Positions 8,274 through 15,750 of a stretch of 64,000 nucleotides of DNA are shown here, piece after piece. Numbering within the stretch: the stretch's first letter is position 1; each line of letters opens with the position of its first letter. The position numbers and the translations under genes were made by a program. A model generated the notes under the pieces. That model did no database searches. It saw only the letters and a program-made list of their open reading frames with translations, and was not told the origin of the DNA. Source of the DNA: Oscillospiraceae bacterium (GTDB lineage Bacteria; Bacillota; Clostridia; UMGS1840; HGM11507); assembly GCA_015068525.1 (NCBI GenBank), contig SVKJ01000002.1, positions 62,001 to 126,000 of the forward strand, read 5' to 3'.

Positions 8274-9122
8274 TTATTTCAAAATTTTCAAAATTCTGTC
8301 TAAATCGTCATTTCCATAATATTCTATTTTAATTTCACCTTTTTTTTGCCCGTGTTTAATAGTAACTTTGGTTGAAAATGATTTTGATAAACTTTCTGCA
8401 ATTGATTTTATTTCAACATCAATTTGAGAATTAGTTTTCTTTTTCTTTGCTTTTTCATTATTTAAATTTTTAACTAAACTTTCAACCTGTCTTACATTTA
8501 AACCTTCTTTTATAATTCTTTTTGCAGTTTCTATTTTTAATTTATCACTGTCTATTGATAATAACGCTCTTGCGTGACCTTGTGAAATTTCTCCTGAAAT
8601 AACATATTTTATTATTTCATCAGGAAGATTTAATATTCTTAAACTGTTAGTGATTGCAGAACGACTTTTTCCTACCCTTTTTGATATTTCTTCCTGAGTC
8701 ATTGAAAATCCGTCAATTAAAGATTTATAACCTTTTGCTTCTTCAATAGGGTTTAAATCCTCTCTTTGTAAGTTTTCAATCAAAGCAACTTCTGCTGCTT
8801 CCTTTTCTTCATAGTTTTTAATTATTGCGGGAATTTTTTTAAGACCTGCCGCTTTTGCTGCTCTCCATCTTCTTTCCCCTGCAATTATCATATATCTTCC
8901 CGATTCTTTTTTAGTAACAATTATAGGAAGAATAACGCCAATCTCAGAAATTGAACTTGTAAGTGCGTCTAACTTTTCTTTATCAAAGGCTTTTCTCGGT
9001 TGTTCCTTGTTAGGCTCAACATCTATTATATTAAGATGAAAAACAACATTTTCATCTACTTTTGACGGAGTCTGGGAAATCATAGTGGATAAGCCTTTAG
9101 CAAGACCTCTTCTTTCTGCCAT
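8274..9122 (-). CDS. parB: Chromosome partitioning protein ParB/Spo0J
   Basis: CTP-dependent clamp that loads at parS and spreads to organise the origin and recruit SMC. It is 282 residues from the ATG at 9120-9122 (MAERRGLAKGLSTMIS, with AAAGGG upstream). The KGL-containing N terminus is expected to contact ParA. The CTP-binding region includes the ParB box EKLDALTSSISEIG with GERRWRAAKAAG and ENLQREDLNPIEEA. The HTH is in TQEEISKRVGKSRSAITNSLRILNLP, and the C-terminal dimerisation domain ends the protein. It is downstream of parA with a GGAACGAC palindrome in the 111-nt spacer. Its own target site lies at 10111-10126. Confidence 0.96.
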   Translation of the reverse strand: MAERRGLAKGLSTMISQTPSKVDENVVFHLNIIDVEPNKEQPRKAFDKEKLDALTSSISEIGVILPIIVTKKESGRYMIIAGERRWRAAKAAGLKKIPAIIKNYEEKEAAEVALIENLQREDLNPIEEAKGYKSLIDGFSMTQEEISKRVGKSRSAITNSLRILNLPDEIIKYVISGEISQGHARALLSIDSDKLKIETAKRIIKEGLNVRQVESLVKNLNNEKAKKKKTNSQIDVEIKSIAESLSKSFSTKVTIKHGQKKGEIKIEYYGNDDLDRILKILK

Positions 9123-9177
9123 ATATATAATCATCCCTTTCTATCTGTAATATAATGTTTATAATATGTTGTTTTAT

Positions 9178-9204
9178 CGGAACGACACACAGGTCGTTCC
9201 CTAC
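9178..9204. repeat. GGAACGAC palindrome, copy 1 (parA-parB spacer)
   Basis: GGAACGACACACAGGTCGTT followed by CCCTAC: an 8-bp inverted repeat around a six-base loop. It is one of six copies in the window (10260, 19263, 26061, 39245, 46737). Flanking bases TTTTATCG and CGGTCTTAAGATTTTT are shared with the copy at 26061, so the full unit is about 60 bp. It sits inside the parA-parB transcription unit. Confidence 0.8.
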
Positions 9205-9233
9205 GTGCGGTCTTAAGATTTTTAACATCCCTT

Positions 9234-9998
9234 TTATTTATTGTTTTTAATTACTTCCTTTGCTAAATTCGTATAACTTTCGGAACCCTTGCAGTATTTA
9301 TCATAATATATTATAGGCTGACCATAACTCGGTGCTTCGCCAAGTCTTGTGTTTCTTGGGATTGCAGTTTTAAATACTTTTTTAGGAAAACAGTTTTTAA
9401 CATCATCTGCAACAAGTATTGAAAGATTTGTTCTTTGGTCAAACATTGTAAGTAATATTCCTTCGATTTCTATGTAAGGATTAACCGATTCTTTAATTAC
9501 TTTAATATTTGAGGTTAAATCAGCAACCCCTTCCAATGCAAAGTATTCACACTGAATAGGAATTAAAACACTGTCAGTTGCACAAAACGCATTAAGAGTT
9601 ATATAATTAAGTGACGGAGGACAGTCAATTAAAATAAAATCATATTTATCCTTAACTTCCTTTAATGCCTCTTTTAAAATAAACTCTTTGTTTTCCTCTT
9701 TATCTATAAGAAGTTCAGCACCAAGTAAATCCATATTACAAGGGCATAAACTTACGTTTTTATAATCAGTTTTTATAATACATTCTTCTATACTGACTTT
9801 TTCAATAAGAACACTGTATAAAGTTAAATCACATTTATTTTTATCAATACCAAAACCACTTGTGGAATTACCCTGAGGGTCAGCATCTATTATAAGAACT
9901 TTTTTATTAAGACTTCCTAAACAAGCGCCTAAATTGACGGTAGTTGTAGTTTTTCCTACCCCGCCTTTCTGGTTGGCGATTGATATAATTTTACCCAT
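9234..9998 (-). CDS. parA: Chromosome partitioning ATPase ParA/Soj
   Basis: Deviant-Walker ATPase that positions the origin with ParB and, in Bacillus, modulates DnaA. It is 254 residues. The opening GKIISIANQKGGVGKTTTTVNLG is the deviant Walker A with its signature lysine. A'/B motifs appear as DADPQGNSTSGFG and FILIDCPPSLNYITLNA. The C-terminal part YGQPIIYYDKYCKGSESYTNLAKE matches Soj. The ATG at 9996-9998 begins the parA-parB unit. A perfect parS palindrome lies 113 bp upstream. No defects are seen. Confidence 0.97.
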   Translation of the reverse strand: MGKIISIANQKGGVGKTTTTVNLGACLGSLNKKVLIIDADPQGNSTSGFGIDKNKCDLTLYSVLIEKVSIEECIIKTDYKNVSLCPCNMDLLGAELLIDKEENKEFILKEALKEVKDKYDFILIDCPPSLNYITLNAFCATDSVLIPIQCEYFALEGVADLTSNIKVIKESVNPYIEIEGILLTMFDQRTNLSILVADDVKNCFPKKVFKTAIPRNTRLGEAPSYGQPIIYYDKYCKGSESYTNLAKEVIKNNK

Positions 9999-10110
9999 TT
10001 TTTCACCACTTTTCTACAAAATATATATACATTTATTTTAACACATATTCTTTTAAAAATAAAGCATTATTTTTATTTTTTTATATCTTAAGCTGGTTTG
10101 TATACTAAAA

Positions 10111-10126
10111 TGTTTCACGTGAAACA
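10111..10126. promoter_or_regulatory. parS: parS centromere site
   Basis: TGTTTCACGTGAAACA is a perfect 16-bp palindrome identical to the established ParB/Spo0J binding consensus TGTTNCACGTGAAACA. It lies upstream of parA, in the origin-proximal position expected for a primary parS. Confidence 0.96.
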
Positions 10127-10156
10127 TAAAACTTTTAAAGTGATGAAAAACTTAAG

Positions 10157-10207
10157 AAAAAAGCACCATCAAGCCGTCTTTAAAAAACGACAAAATGATA
10201 CTTTTTT
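10157..10207 (-). terminator. Possible minus-strand terminator of unknown transcript
   Basis: On the minus strand two arms pair with several G-U pairs (A6G-U-A-U-C-A-U against U-G-A-U-G-G-U-G-C-U6), followed by TTTTTTCTTAAG. The differences between arms are G-U compatible only on the minus strand, which suggests an RNA from that strand. No gene is visible upstream on that strand except the toxin-antitoxin region, so the transcript it would end is unknown. Confidence 0.35.
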
Positions 10208-10259
10208 CCTGGGTTTTTCAAGAGAAAAATATAAAAACTTCAGAAATGTGATTTTTTAT

Positions 10260-10286
10260 CGGAACGACACATAGGTCGTTCCCTAC
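10260..10286. repeat. GGAACGAC palindrome, copy 2
   Basis: CGGAACGACACATAGGTCGT then TCCCTAC. Same inverted repeat as copy 1 with one loop base different; it is again preceded by TTTTTATC and followed shortly by AATCGGTC. Confidence 0.8.
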
Positions 10287-10393
10287 TAAATCGGTCTGGG
10301 GGTTTTATCTTTCTCTTTAAGTTGATGTATTTGTGAGGTCATTTATATTATTGTCAAAGTAAAAAAATATTATACTTTTTAATTAAAAAAATA

Positions 10394-10422
10394 TTGATAT
10401 AGATTATAATATGTTATATAAT
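10394..10422 (+). promoter_or_regulatory. Promoter of type I toxin mRNA
   Basis: -35 TTGATA at 10394-10399 and a consensus -10 TATAAT at 10417-10422 with exactly 17 bp between. A start near 10429 would give a roughly 70-nt leader before the small toxin ORF. Confidence 0.75.
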
Positions 10423-10468
10423 AAATACAGGTAAGGCTGAAAACAGTGTAAAAACTGGGCGGTTATGC

Positions 10469-10492
10469 CATCATCTCTTTTAAAGGAGGTGA
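10469..10492 (+). promoter_or_regulatory. Shine-Dalgarno sequestering hairpin of the toxin mRNA
   Basis: AUCAUCUCU pairs with GGAGGUGAU (9 pairs, two of them U-G) around a UUUAAA loop. This buries the very strong GGAGG of the toxin gene. Hidden ribosome sites are a known feature of type I toxin mRNAs. The helix is read directly from complementarity; its use is inferred. Confidence 0.6.
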
Positions 10493-10497
10493 TTGCT

Positions 10498-10566
10498 ATG
10501 GATAGTGAATACATAATATCATATATGATTATTCTATTACTTTTGGTAATTTCCATAAAAAAATAA
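10498..10566 (+). CDS. Small hydrophobic peptide, predicted type I toxin
   Basis: A 22-residue peptide starting MDSEYIISYMIILLLL and ending with two lysines, essentially one membrane helix with a charged tail. AAAGGAGGT at 10482-10490 is a near-perfect ribosome site 7 nt from the ATG. A matched promoter lies upstream and the stop is embedded in a terminator hairpin. An opposing RNA with its own promoter overlaps the 3' part. This layout is that of type I toxin-antitoxin loci (TxpA/RatA, BsrG/SR4 and holin-like toxins). The peptide itself is not one I recognise, and it could belong to an undescribed family. It sits between parS and recJ. Toxicity is inferred, not shown. Confidence 0.7.
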   Translation: MDSEYIISYMIILLLLVISIKK

Positions 10567-10596
10567 CCCCCACTCCGCTAAAAGTCAGGGTTATTT
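10561..10596. terminator. Shared terminator hairpin of toxin mRNA and antisense RNA
   Basis: AAATAACCC at 10561-10569 pairs with GGGTTATTT at 10588-10596 around a loop of about 18 nt. On the minus strand it is followed by a T-run, making a good terminator for the antisense RNA. On the plus strand the tail TTTCTTAAT is weaker. It contains the toxin stop codon. Confidence 0.75.
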
Positions 10597-10645
10597 CTTA
10601 ATCTGAATCTTCTGGCATAACCGTTTGAAGTCTTGCCTTTTTCTA
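10561..10645 (-). ncRNA. Antisense RNA, predicted type I antitoxin
   Basis: Approximately 85 nt, bounded by a consensus promoter (10651-10679, minus strand) and the terminator hairpin at 10561-10596. It overlaps the 3' end of the toxin mRNA by base complementarity. It also contains CGGTTATGCCA, the same sequence as the toxin mRNA 5' leader (10460-10470). That means the mRNA 5' and 3' ends can pair with each other, as in folded inactive forms of several type I toxin mRNAs. No ORF with a ribosome site is seen. The exact start is estimated. Confidence 0.7.
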
Positions 10646-10650
10646 TATTC

Positions 10651-10679
10651 ATTATAAACAGTAAAATATATTTTGTCAA
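10651..10679 (-). promoter_or_regulatory. Consensus promoter of the antisense RNA
   Basis: Read on the minus strand: TTGACA (10674-10679), 17 bp, TATAAT (10651-10656). Both hexamers match the sigma-A consensus perfectly, as expected for an abundant unstable antitoxin RNA. Confidence 0.85.
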
Positions 10680-10719
10680 CTATTATTATAAAAATATACA
10701 AATAATAAATATGTTTTTC

Positions 10720-10748
10720 TTTACAAAAGGCTTTAAAACCTTTATAAT
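10720..10748 (+). promoter_or_regulatory. Promoter of recJ-rel-dtd
   Basis: -35 TTTACA (10720-10725), 17-bp spacer, -10 TATAAT (10743-10748), 30 bp before the recJ start. The spacer contains an AAAGG...CCTTT inverted repeat that could be an operator. Confidence 0.7.
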
Positions 10749-10777
10749 TAAATAAAGTATATTAATTGAGGTTTATA

Positions 10778-12457
10778 ATGATAAGAAAAAAATGGGTATC
10801 TGATAACAGCAATACTGAAAAAATAAAAGAACTTACTGAAAAATTAAATATTGATGAAAGTATAATAAGGATACTCGTACAAAGAGGGATTGACAGTCCT
10901 TTTTTAATAGAAGATTTTTTAAATCCTTCCCTCGATAATCTTTATGATCCTTTTTTACTGAATGATATGGATAAAGCAGTAGAAAGGATTAATACTGCAA
11001 TAAAGAACGAGGAAAAAATATATATATACGGAGATTATGATGTTGACGGAGTTACCGCATCGTCTATTATATATATATCTTTAAAGAGTATATATAAAGA
11101 TGTGCATATATATATTCCTGAGAGAGAAAATGAGGGATACGGGCTTAATAATAAAGCGATAGATAAAATTTATAAAAACAACGGAAATCTTATTATTACA
11201 GTTGATTGTGGAATATCTTCACATTCTGAGGCGGAGTACGCGAAAGAACTTGGAATAGATATGATTATTACCGATCATCATACCTGCCCAGAAACTCTTC
11301 CTTATGCAGTTGCAGTTATTAATCCCAAAAGAAAGGATTCCACCTATCCTTTTTCGGAACTTTGCGGTGCAGGTGTTTCTTTAAAATTATGTACTGCTCT
11401 TAATCTCTTGACAGAAAAAATAATTGCAATATGTGCAATAGGAACCATTTCAGATATAGTACCTCTTGTTTCGGAAAACCGAATTATAACTCATTTTGGT
11501 ATTAAATATTTAAGGCATGGGATACTCGAAAACATAAATATTCTTTGTGAAATTTTAGGCAGTTCACATAAAAACATTTCTTCAACTATGGTAGGTTTTA
11601 CTATTGCACCGAGAATAAATGCAGCAGGCAGAATGGCTACTGCAAAAGAGGCTGTTGAGTTTTTTATATCGGAAGATGTAAAAAGGATAAAAGAACTTTC
11701 TTTATATCTTGATAATCTTAACTTAAAAAGGCAGGAATGTGAGAAAAAAATATTAAATGAAGCAAAAGAGAAAATAGAAAAAAGCAGGGAATATGAAAAT
11801 AATATTATGGTTGTAGCAGGCAAAGGATGGCATGAAGGCGTTTTAGGTATTGTTGCATCAAGGATTACCGAAGAATATTATAAACCCTGTATTATGATTT
11901 CTCTTAATGAAAATGAGGCAAAAGGTTCATCAAGAAGCGTTAAGGGGTATAATATATATGAGGGACTTTTTCAAGTTTCCGACCTTTTAATTAAATTCGG
12001 AGGGCATTCTCTTGCGGCAGGGCTTAGCATAAAGGAAGAAAATATTGATATTTTAAGGGAAAGAATAAACGAAAATGCAAAAGATATTTTTGAAAAAAAC
12101 GATATATCCCCTTATATTAAAATAGATGCTGATCTTAAAGAACATAATATTAATTTTAAATATATTGAAGATTTGAAAAAATTAGAGCCTTTCGGTATGG
12201 GAAATCCGCAACCTTTATTTTTAATAAAAGATGCCATAGTAAAAGATTCCTACTCGTTTTCTATGGGTAAGCATATGCGTCTTGATATTTTAAAAGAGAA
12301 TATAGCCATAGAGGCTGTAGGGTTTGGTATGGGTAGTTATGCAAATTCTTTAAACAAGGGTATGAAAATTCATATTCTGTGTTTTATTGATATAAATGAA
12401 TTTATGGGAAATAAAAAAATCCAGGCGAAAATTAAAGATATAAGAATTTCTAATTAA
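10778..12457 (+). CDS. recJ: Single-stranded-DNA exonuclease RecJ
   Basis: 5'-3' ssDNA exonuclease of the DHH superfamily used in recombination and mismatch repair. It is 559 residues from the ATG at 10778, which has GAGG 7 nt upstream. DHH motifs are IYGDYDVDGVTASSI, IITVDCGISS and MIITDHHTCPE. The DHHA1 region carries GRMATAKEAVE and later GKGWHEGVLGIVASR, FGGHSLAAG and the C-terminal OB-like part GMGNPQPLF. The length is at the short end for RecJ, lacking the extra C-terminal domain of some Firmicute forms. It is followed 24 nt later by rel and is probably the first gene of a recJ-rel-dtd unit. Confidence 0.95.
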   Translation: MIRKKWVSDNSNTEKIKELTEKLNIDESIIRILVQRGIDSPFLIEDFLNPSLDNLYDPFLLNDMDKAVERINTAIKNEEKIYIYGDYDVDGVTASSIIYISLKSIYKDVHIYIPERENEGYGLNNKAIDKIYKNNGNLIITVDCGISSHSEAEYAKELGIDMIITDHHTCPETLPYAVAVINPKRKDSTYPFSELCGAGVSLKLCTALNLLTEKIIAICAIGTISDIVPLVSENRIITHFGIKYLRHGILENINILCEILGSSHKNISSTMVGFTIAPRINAAGRMATAKEAVEFFISEDVKRIKELSLYLDNLNLKRQECEKKILNEAKEKIEKSREYENNIMVVAGKGWHEGVLGIVASRITEEYYKPCIMISLNENEAKGSSRSVKGYNIYEGLFQVSDLLIKFGGHSLAAGLSIKEENIDILRERINENAKDIFEKNDISPYIKIDADLKEHNINFKYIEDLKKLEPFGMGNPQPLFLIKDAIVKDSYSFSMGKHMRLDILKENIAIEAVGFGMGSYANSLNKGMKIHILCFIDINEFMGNKKIQAKIKDIRISN

Positions 12458-12481
12458 AAGTAAAAACAGAGTGTGTAAATT

Positions 12482-14653
12482 ATGGAAGATATTTTATTTT
12501 TAAAACTTATTGAAAAAATGGAAAAAGTAAATAAAAAGGTAAACAAGGAGTTTATTAAAAAAGCATTCTTTTTTGCCAAAGAATCTCACGAAGGTCAGTT
12601 CAGGGTTTCGGGAGAGCCTTATTATGAGCATCCTGTATCAGTTGCTATGATTTTAGTTGATTTAGGTATGGACGATGTTACGGTTGCCTCTGCCCTTTTG
12701 CATGATGTTTTGGAGGATACCGAAGTTACTCACGAAGAAATGGAGAAAAAGTTTGGCAAAGAGGTTGTGGAACTTGTTGAAGGTGTAACAAAACTTGGTA
12801 AAATTCCTTATTCTTCCAAAGAGGAACAGCAAATCGAGAATTTAAGAAAAATGTTTCTTGCTATGGCAAAGGATATAAGGGTTATTATTATAAAACTTGC
12901 AGACCGTCTTCATAATTTAAGAACTATGAAAAGTATGCCCGATGAAAAAAGGCGCGAAAAGGCACTTGAAACTATGGAGATTTATGCTCCCCTTGCCCAC
13001 CGTCTTGGTATTTACAGTATAAAATGGGAAATAGAAGATATTTCTTTAATGTATCTTGATCCTGTTGCATATAAGGAAATTTCTTCCCAGATTGCACAAA
13101 AAAGAGAAGAACGTTTAGTTGCACTCGATGAAATAAAACAAAATATAAAAGAAAAAATAGAAGAACTCGGAATAAAAGCAACTATTGACGGACGTGTTAA
13201 ACATTTTTACAGTATTTACAGAAAAATGTACTCTAAAAATATAACAATGGATTCTATATACGACCTGTTTGCAATTCGTGTTATAGTTGACCAGATCCCT
13301 GACTGTTACAGTGTTTTAGGTGTTGCGCATGAACTTTATAAGCCAATGCCCGGAAGGTTTAAGGACTATATTTCCATGCCTAAAAAGAATATGTATCAGT
13401 CCTTACATTCTACACTTATAAGTTCTAACGGAACGCCTTTTGAAATTCAGATAAGAACTTATGATATGCATAAAACAGCAGAATACGGGGTTGCTGCCCA
13501 CTGGAAGTATAAAGAGGGAAAAGAATCGGCAAGTGATCTTGATAATAAACTGACATGGGTTAGGCAGCTTTTAGAGATAGAAAAAGATAATGATAACCCA
13601 AAAGAGTTTATAAGCAACTTAAAAATAGATTTATTTTCTGATGAAGTTTTTGTTTTCACACCTAAGGGAGATGTTGTTTCTCTGCCTTCAGGCTCTACGG
13701 CAATTGACTTTGCATTTGCTATCCACTCCCAGATTGGCTGGAAGATGGTAGGAGCAAAAGTAAACGGAAAAATCATACAACTTGAAACGCCATTAAAAAA
13801 CGGTGATGTGGTTGACATAATAACATCAAGTCATACTATGGGGCCAAGCAACGACTGGCTTAAGATTGCCAAAACAAGTCAGGCAAGAAATAAGATAAAT
13901 GCCTGGTTTAAAAAGGAAAACAGGGAAGAAAATGTAGGGAAAGGAAAAGACCTTTTAGAAAAAGAATTCAAGAAAGTAAATCTTGATGTCAGTGAATTTT
14001 CAAATCCCGAACTGCAGGGCTTTGTTCTTAAAAAATTCTCTTTTAACCATATTGACGATTTTTATGCAACTCTTGGTTTTGGAAGAATTTCCGTAGAAAA
14101 GGTTATGAACAGGGTAAAAGACTATTACGGGAAGAAAAATGTTGAGTTTGATATTGAAAATATTGTTTCAAAACCTCAGAAGAGTAAAAATAAAAACAAT
14201 TCGGGAATTATTGTAAAAGGAATTGACAACTGTCTTATTAAATTTGCAAAATGCTGCAGTCCTGTTCCCGGCGATGAGATTATAGGTTATATAACAAGAG
14301 GGCGTGGAGTGTCTATCCACAGATGCGACTGTTCAAGTATATTTAATATTGAAAAAACTGATGGTGATAGAAGCAGACTTATAGAGGTTAGCTGGGCAGA
14401 AACAAATAAAGGAAATTATAACGCAGAACTTCTTATTACCGCAAATGACAGAACAGGATTACTTGTTGATATCACACTTGCACTTAATGAACTTAAAATT
14501 CCTTTAAGAGCATTAAATGCTAAAACAACAAAGAATATGTTATGTTTAATAAATATCACTTTAGAGATTGATTCTTATGAAAAACTTTCAAAAGCAATAA
14601 CAAGAATTAAAGGTATAAAAGAAGTAATAGGAGTTTCGAGGACGAATAAATGA
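12482..14653 (+). CDS. rel: Bifunctional (p)ppGpp synthetase/hydrolase Rel
   Basis: Long RelA/SpoT homolog controlling the stringent response, 723 residues with the full domain set. The HD hydrolase is at about residues 25-180 (SALLHDVLEDT, KLADRLHNLRTM). The synthetase is at about 230-345 (GRFKDYISMPKKNMYQSLHST, EIQIRT). TGS is at about 385-445 (VFVFTPKGDVVSLPSGSTAIDFAF). The zinc-finger-like region has KFAKCCSPVPGDEIIGY with HRCDC, and a C-terminal ACT domain follows. Both catalytic domains look intact, so it is likely bifunctional, as usual when it is the only long RSH in a Firmicute. The ribosome site is weak. Its stop overlaps the dtd start by 4 nt. Confidence 0.97.
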   Translation: MEDILFLKLIEKMEKVNKKVNKEFIKKAFFFAKESHEGQFRVSGEPYYEHPVSVAMILVDLGMDDVTVASALLHDVLEDTEVTHEEMEKKFGKEVVELVEGVTKLGKIPYSSKEEQQIENLRKMFLAMAKDIRVIIIKLADRLHNLRTMKSMPDEKRREKALETMEIYAPLAHRLGIYSIKWEIEDISLMYLDPVAYKEISSQIAQKREERLVALDEIKQNIKEKIEELGIKATIDGRVKHFYSIYRKMYSKNITMDSIYDLFAIRVIVDQIPDCYSVLGVAHELYKPMPGRFKDYISMPKKNMYQSLHSTLISSNGTPFEIQIRTYDMHKTAEYGVAAHWKYKEGKESASDLDNKLTWVRQLLEIEKDNDNPKEFISNLKIDLFSDEVFVFTPKGDVVSLPSGSTAIDFAFAIHSQIGWKMVGAKVNGKIIQLETPLKNGDVVDIITSSHTMGPSNDWLKIAKTSQARNKINAWFKKENREENVGKGKDLLEKEFKKVNLDVSEFSNPELQGFVLKKFSFNHIDDFYATLGFGRISVEKVMNRVKDYYGKKNVEFDIENIVSKPQKSKNKNNSGIIVKGIDNCLIKFAKCCSPVPGDEIIGYITRGRGVSIHRCDCSSIFNIEKTDGDRSRLIEVSWAETNKGNYNAELLITANDRTGLLVDITLALNELKIPLRALNAKTTKNMLCLINITLEIDSYEKLSKAITRIKGIKEVIGVSRTNK

Positions 14654-15102
14654 AATTAGTAATACAACGAGTTAAAGAATCGGAAGTTAAAATAGACGGG
14701 GTTGTAAAAGGAAAGATTGGAAAAGGATTAAATATTCTTTTGGGCGTTGCCCCTGATGATGATTTTTCCGATATTAAAAAATCGGTTGACAAATGTGTCA
14801 ATTTAAGAATATTTGAAGATGATGCAGGAAAAATGAACTTATCTTTACTTGATGTTAAAGGGGATATACTTGTTATTTCCCAGTTTACTTTATATGCCGA
14901 TATTAGAAAAGGAAGGCGCCCGTCTTTTACAGGTGCGGCACTTCCTGATTATGCTAAAAAAATATATGAGAAATTTATAAAATATATTAAAGAAGTAACA
15001 GGCTTAAAAGTTGAAACGGGCGAATTTGGCGCCGATATGAAAGTAAGTATCTTAAATGACGGACCTGTTACAATAATATTGGACTCGAAAGAATTGGCTT
15101 AA
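14650..15102 (+). CDS. dtd: D-aminoacyl-tRNA deacylase
   Basis: Editing enzyme that hydrolyses D-amino acids (and glycine from tRNA-Ala) off tRNAs. It is 150 residues, the standard length. Motifs are the opening MKLVIQRVKESEVKIDG, the catalytic SQFTLYAD region with RKGRRPSF, and the C-terminal NDGPVTIILDS containing the GP cross-subunit motif. The ATGA overlap with rel indicates coupled translation; the rel-dtd pairing is common in Firmicutes. A terminator follows at 15139-15167. Confidence 0.97.
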   Translation: MKLVIQRVKESEVKIDGVVKGKIGKGLNILLGVAPDDDFSDIKKSVDKCVNLRIFEDDAGKMNLSLLDVKGDILVISQFTLYADIRKGRRPSFTGAALPDYAKKIYEKFIKYIKEVTGLKVETGEFGADMKVSILNDGPVTIILDSKELA

Positions 15103-15138
15103 GGGATGTTAAAATTATATATAATCAAAAAAAGAGAG

Positions 15139-15167
15139 GTTGCATATTTTAGATGCAACTTTTTTTG
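15139..15167 (+). terminator. Terminator after dtd
   Basis: GTTGCAT and ATGCAAC arms (15139-15145, 15153-15159) followed by eight T. Confidence 0.85.
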
Positions 15168-15345
15168 TGAAGTTTTGAACTAATGTTCAAAGTGAAGTTG
15201 CTTACGCAGTGAAGTTTTTGATACTCAAAAGTGAAGTTAAGTTTGCCACTCCGACGGCTAGGCGAAACTTCACTTACGAAGTAAACTTCACTATCAAAGA
15301 TAACTTCACTTGCCTGTCAAGGCAAACTTAGTTGATTTCATCTTT
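15167..15345. repeat. Foldback repeat with GTGAAGTT units
   Basis: The octamer GTGAAGTT occurs at 15167, 15192, 15209 and 15231, then its complement AACTTCAC at 15266, 15284 and 15302. The left half can fold back on the right half around 15240-15265. No ORF with a ribosome site is present. It resembles a miniature inverted-repeat element. With the promoter region below it accounts for the 372-bp gap between dtd and the antitoxin gene. Confidence 0.65.
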
Positions 15346-15411
15346 GATGAAATCATTATATAGGGAGAATAATGTGAAATATGCAGAAAATATGTTAAAT
15401 ATTCCGATACT

Positions 15412-15444
15412 TGCATTGACAATGCACATATTTTGTGGTACAAT
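15412..15444 (+). promoter_or_regulatory. Promoter and operator of the DinJ/YafQ-type operon
   Basis: -35 TTGACA (15416-15421), 17 bp, -10 TACAAT (15439-15444). The palindrome TGCATTgacAATGCA at 15412-15426 covers the -35, the place expected for antitoxin autorepression. Confidence 0.75.
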
Positions 15445-15474
15445 GTATATACTATAATAGGGAGGTAATAAATT

Positions 15475-15750
15475 ATGGCAACTGTAAATATGAGTATTCG
15501 CATGGATGCCGAATTAAAAAAACAAGCAGATGCGATGCTTTCCGATATGGGACTTAATATGACAACAGCTATGAATATGTTTCTAAGGCAAGTTGTCAGA
15601 CAGGGTAGAATACCTTTTGAAATCGCGACAGATATCCCAAATGCAGAAACGATAGCAGCAATTAAAGAAATGGATGATATGTTAAGTGGAAAGATACCGG
15701 CTAAACGATATTCTAACATAAAAGAACTTTTTGAGGATTTGGAATCATGA
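15475..15750 (+). CDS. RelB/DinJ-family antitoxin
   Basis: Antitoxin of a type II pair, 91 residues. The N-terminal ribbon-helix-helix reads TVNMSIRMDAELKKQADAML with LNMTTAMNMFLRQVVRQGRIPFE, the DinJ signature. The C-terminal part is expected to wrap and neutralise the toxin. A good GGGAGG ribosome site is present and a palindrome over the promoter fits autoregulation. Its stop overlaps the toxin start by 4 nt (ATGA). It is flanked upstream by a foldback repeat, which suggests an accessory insertion between dtd and the AraC gene. Confidence 0.92.
   Translation: MATVNMSIRMDAELKKQADAMLSDMGLNMTTAMNMFLRQVVRQGRIPFEIATDIPNAETIAAIKEMDDMLSGKIPAKRYSNIKELFEDLES

Noticed and set aside
10144..10272. 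43-codon ORF on the plus strand upstream of the toxin locus
   Set aside because: No ribosome site, very lysine/asparagine-rich, and its end runs into the GGAACGAC palindrome; the same bases are better explained by a minus-strand terminator hairpin.
15163..15345. CRISPR-like array from the repeated GTGAAGTT octamer
   Set aside because: Repeats are only 8 bp, spacing is irregular and orientation flips midway; it is a foldback, not a CRISPR. No cas genes are in the window.
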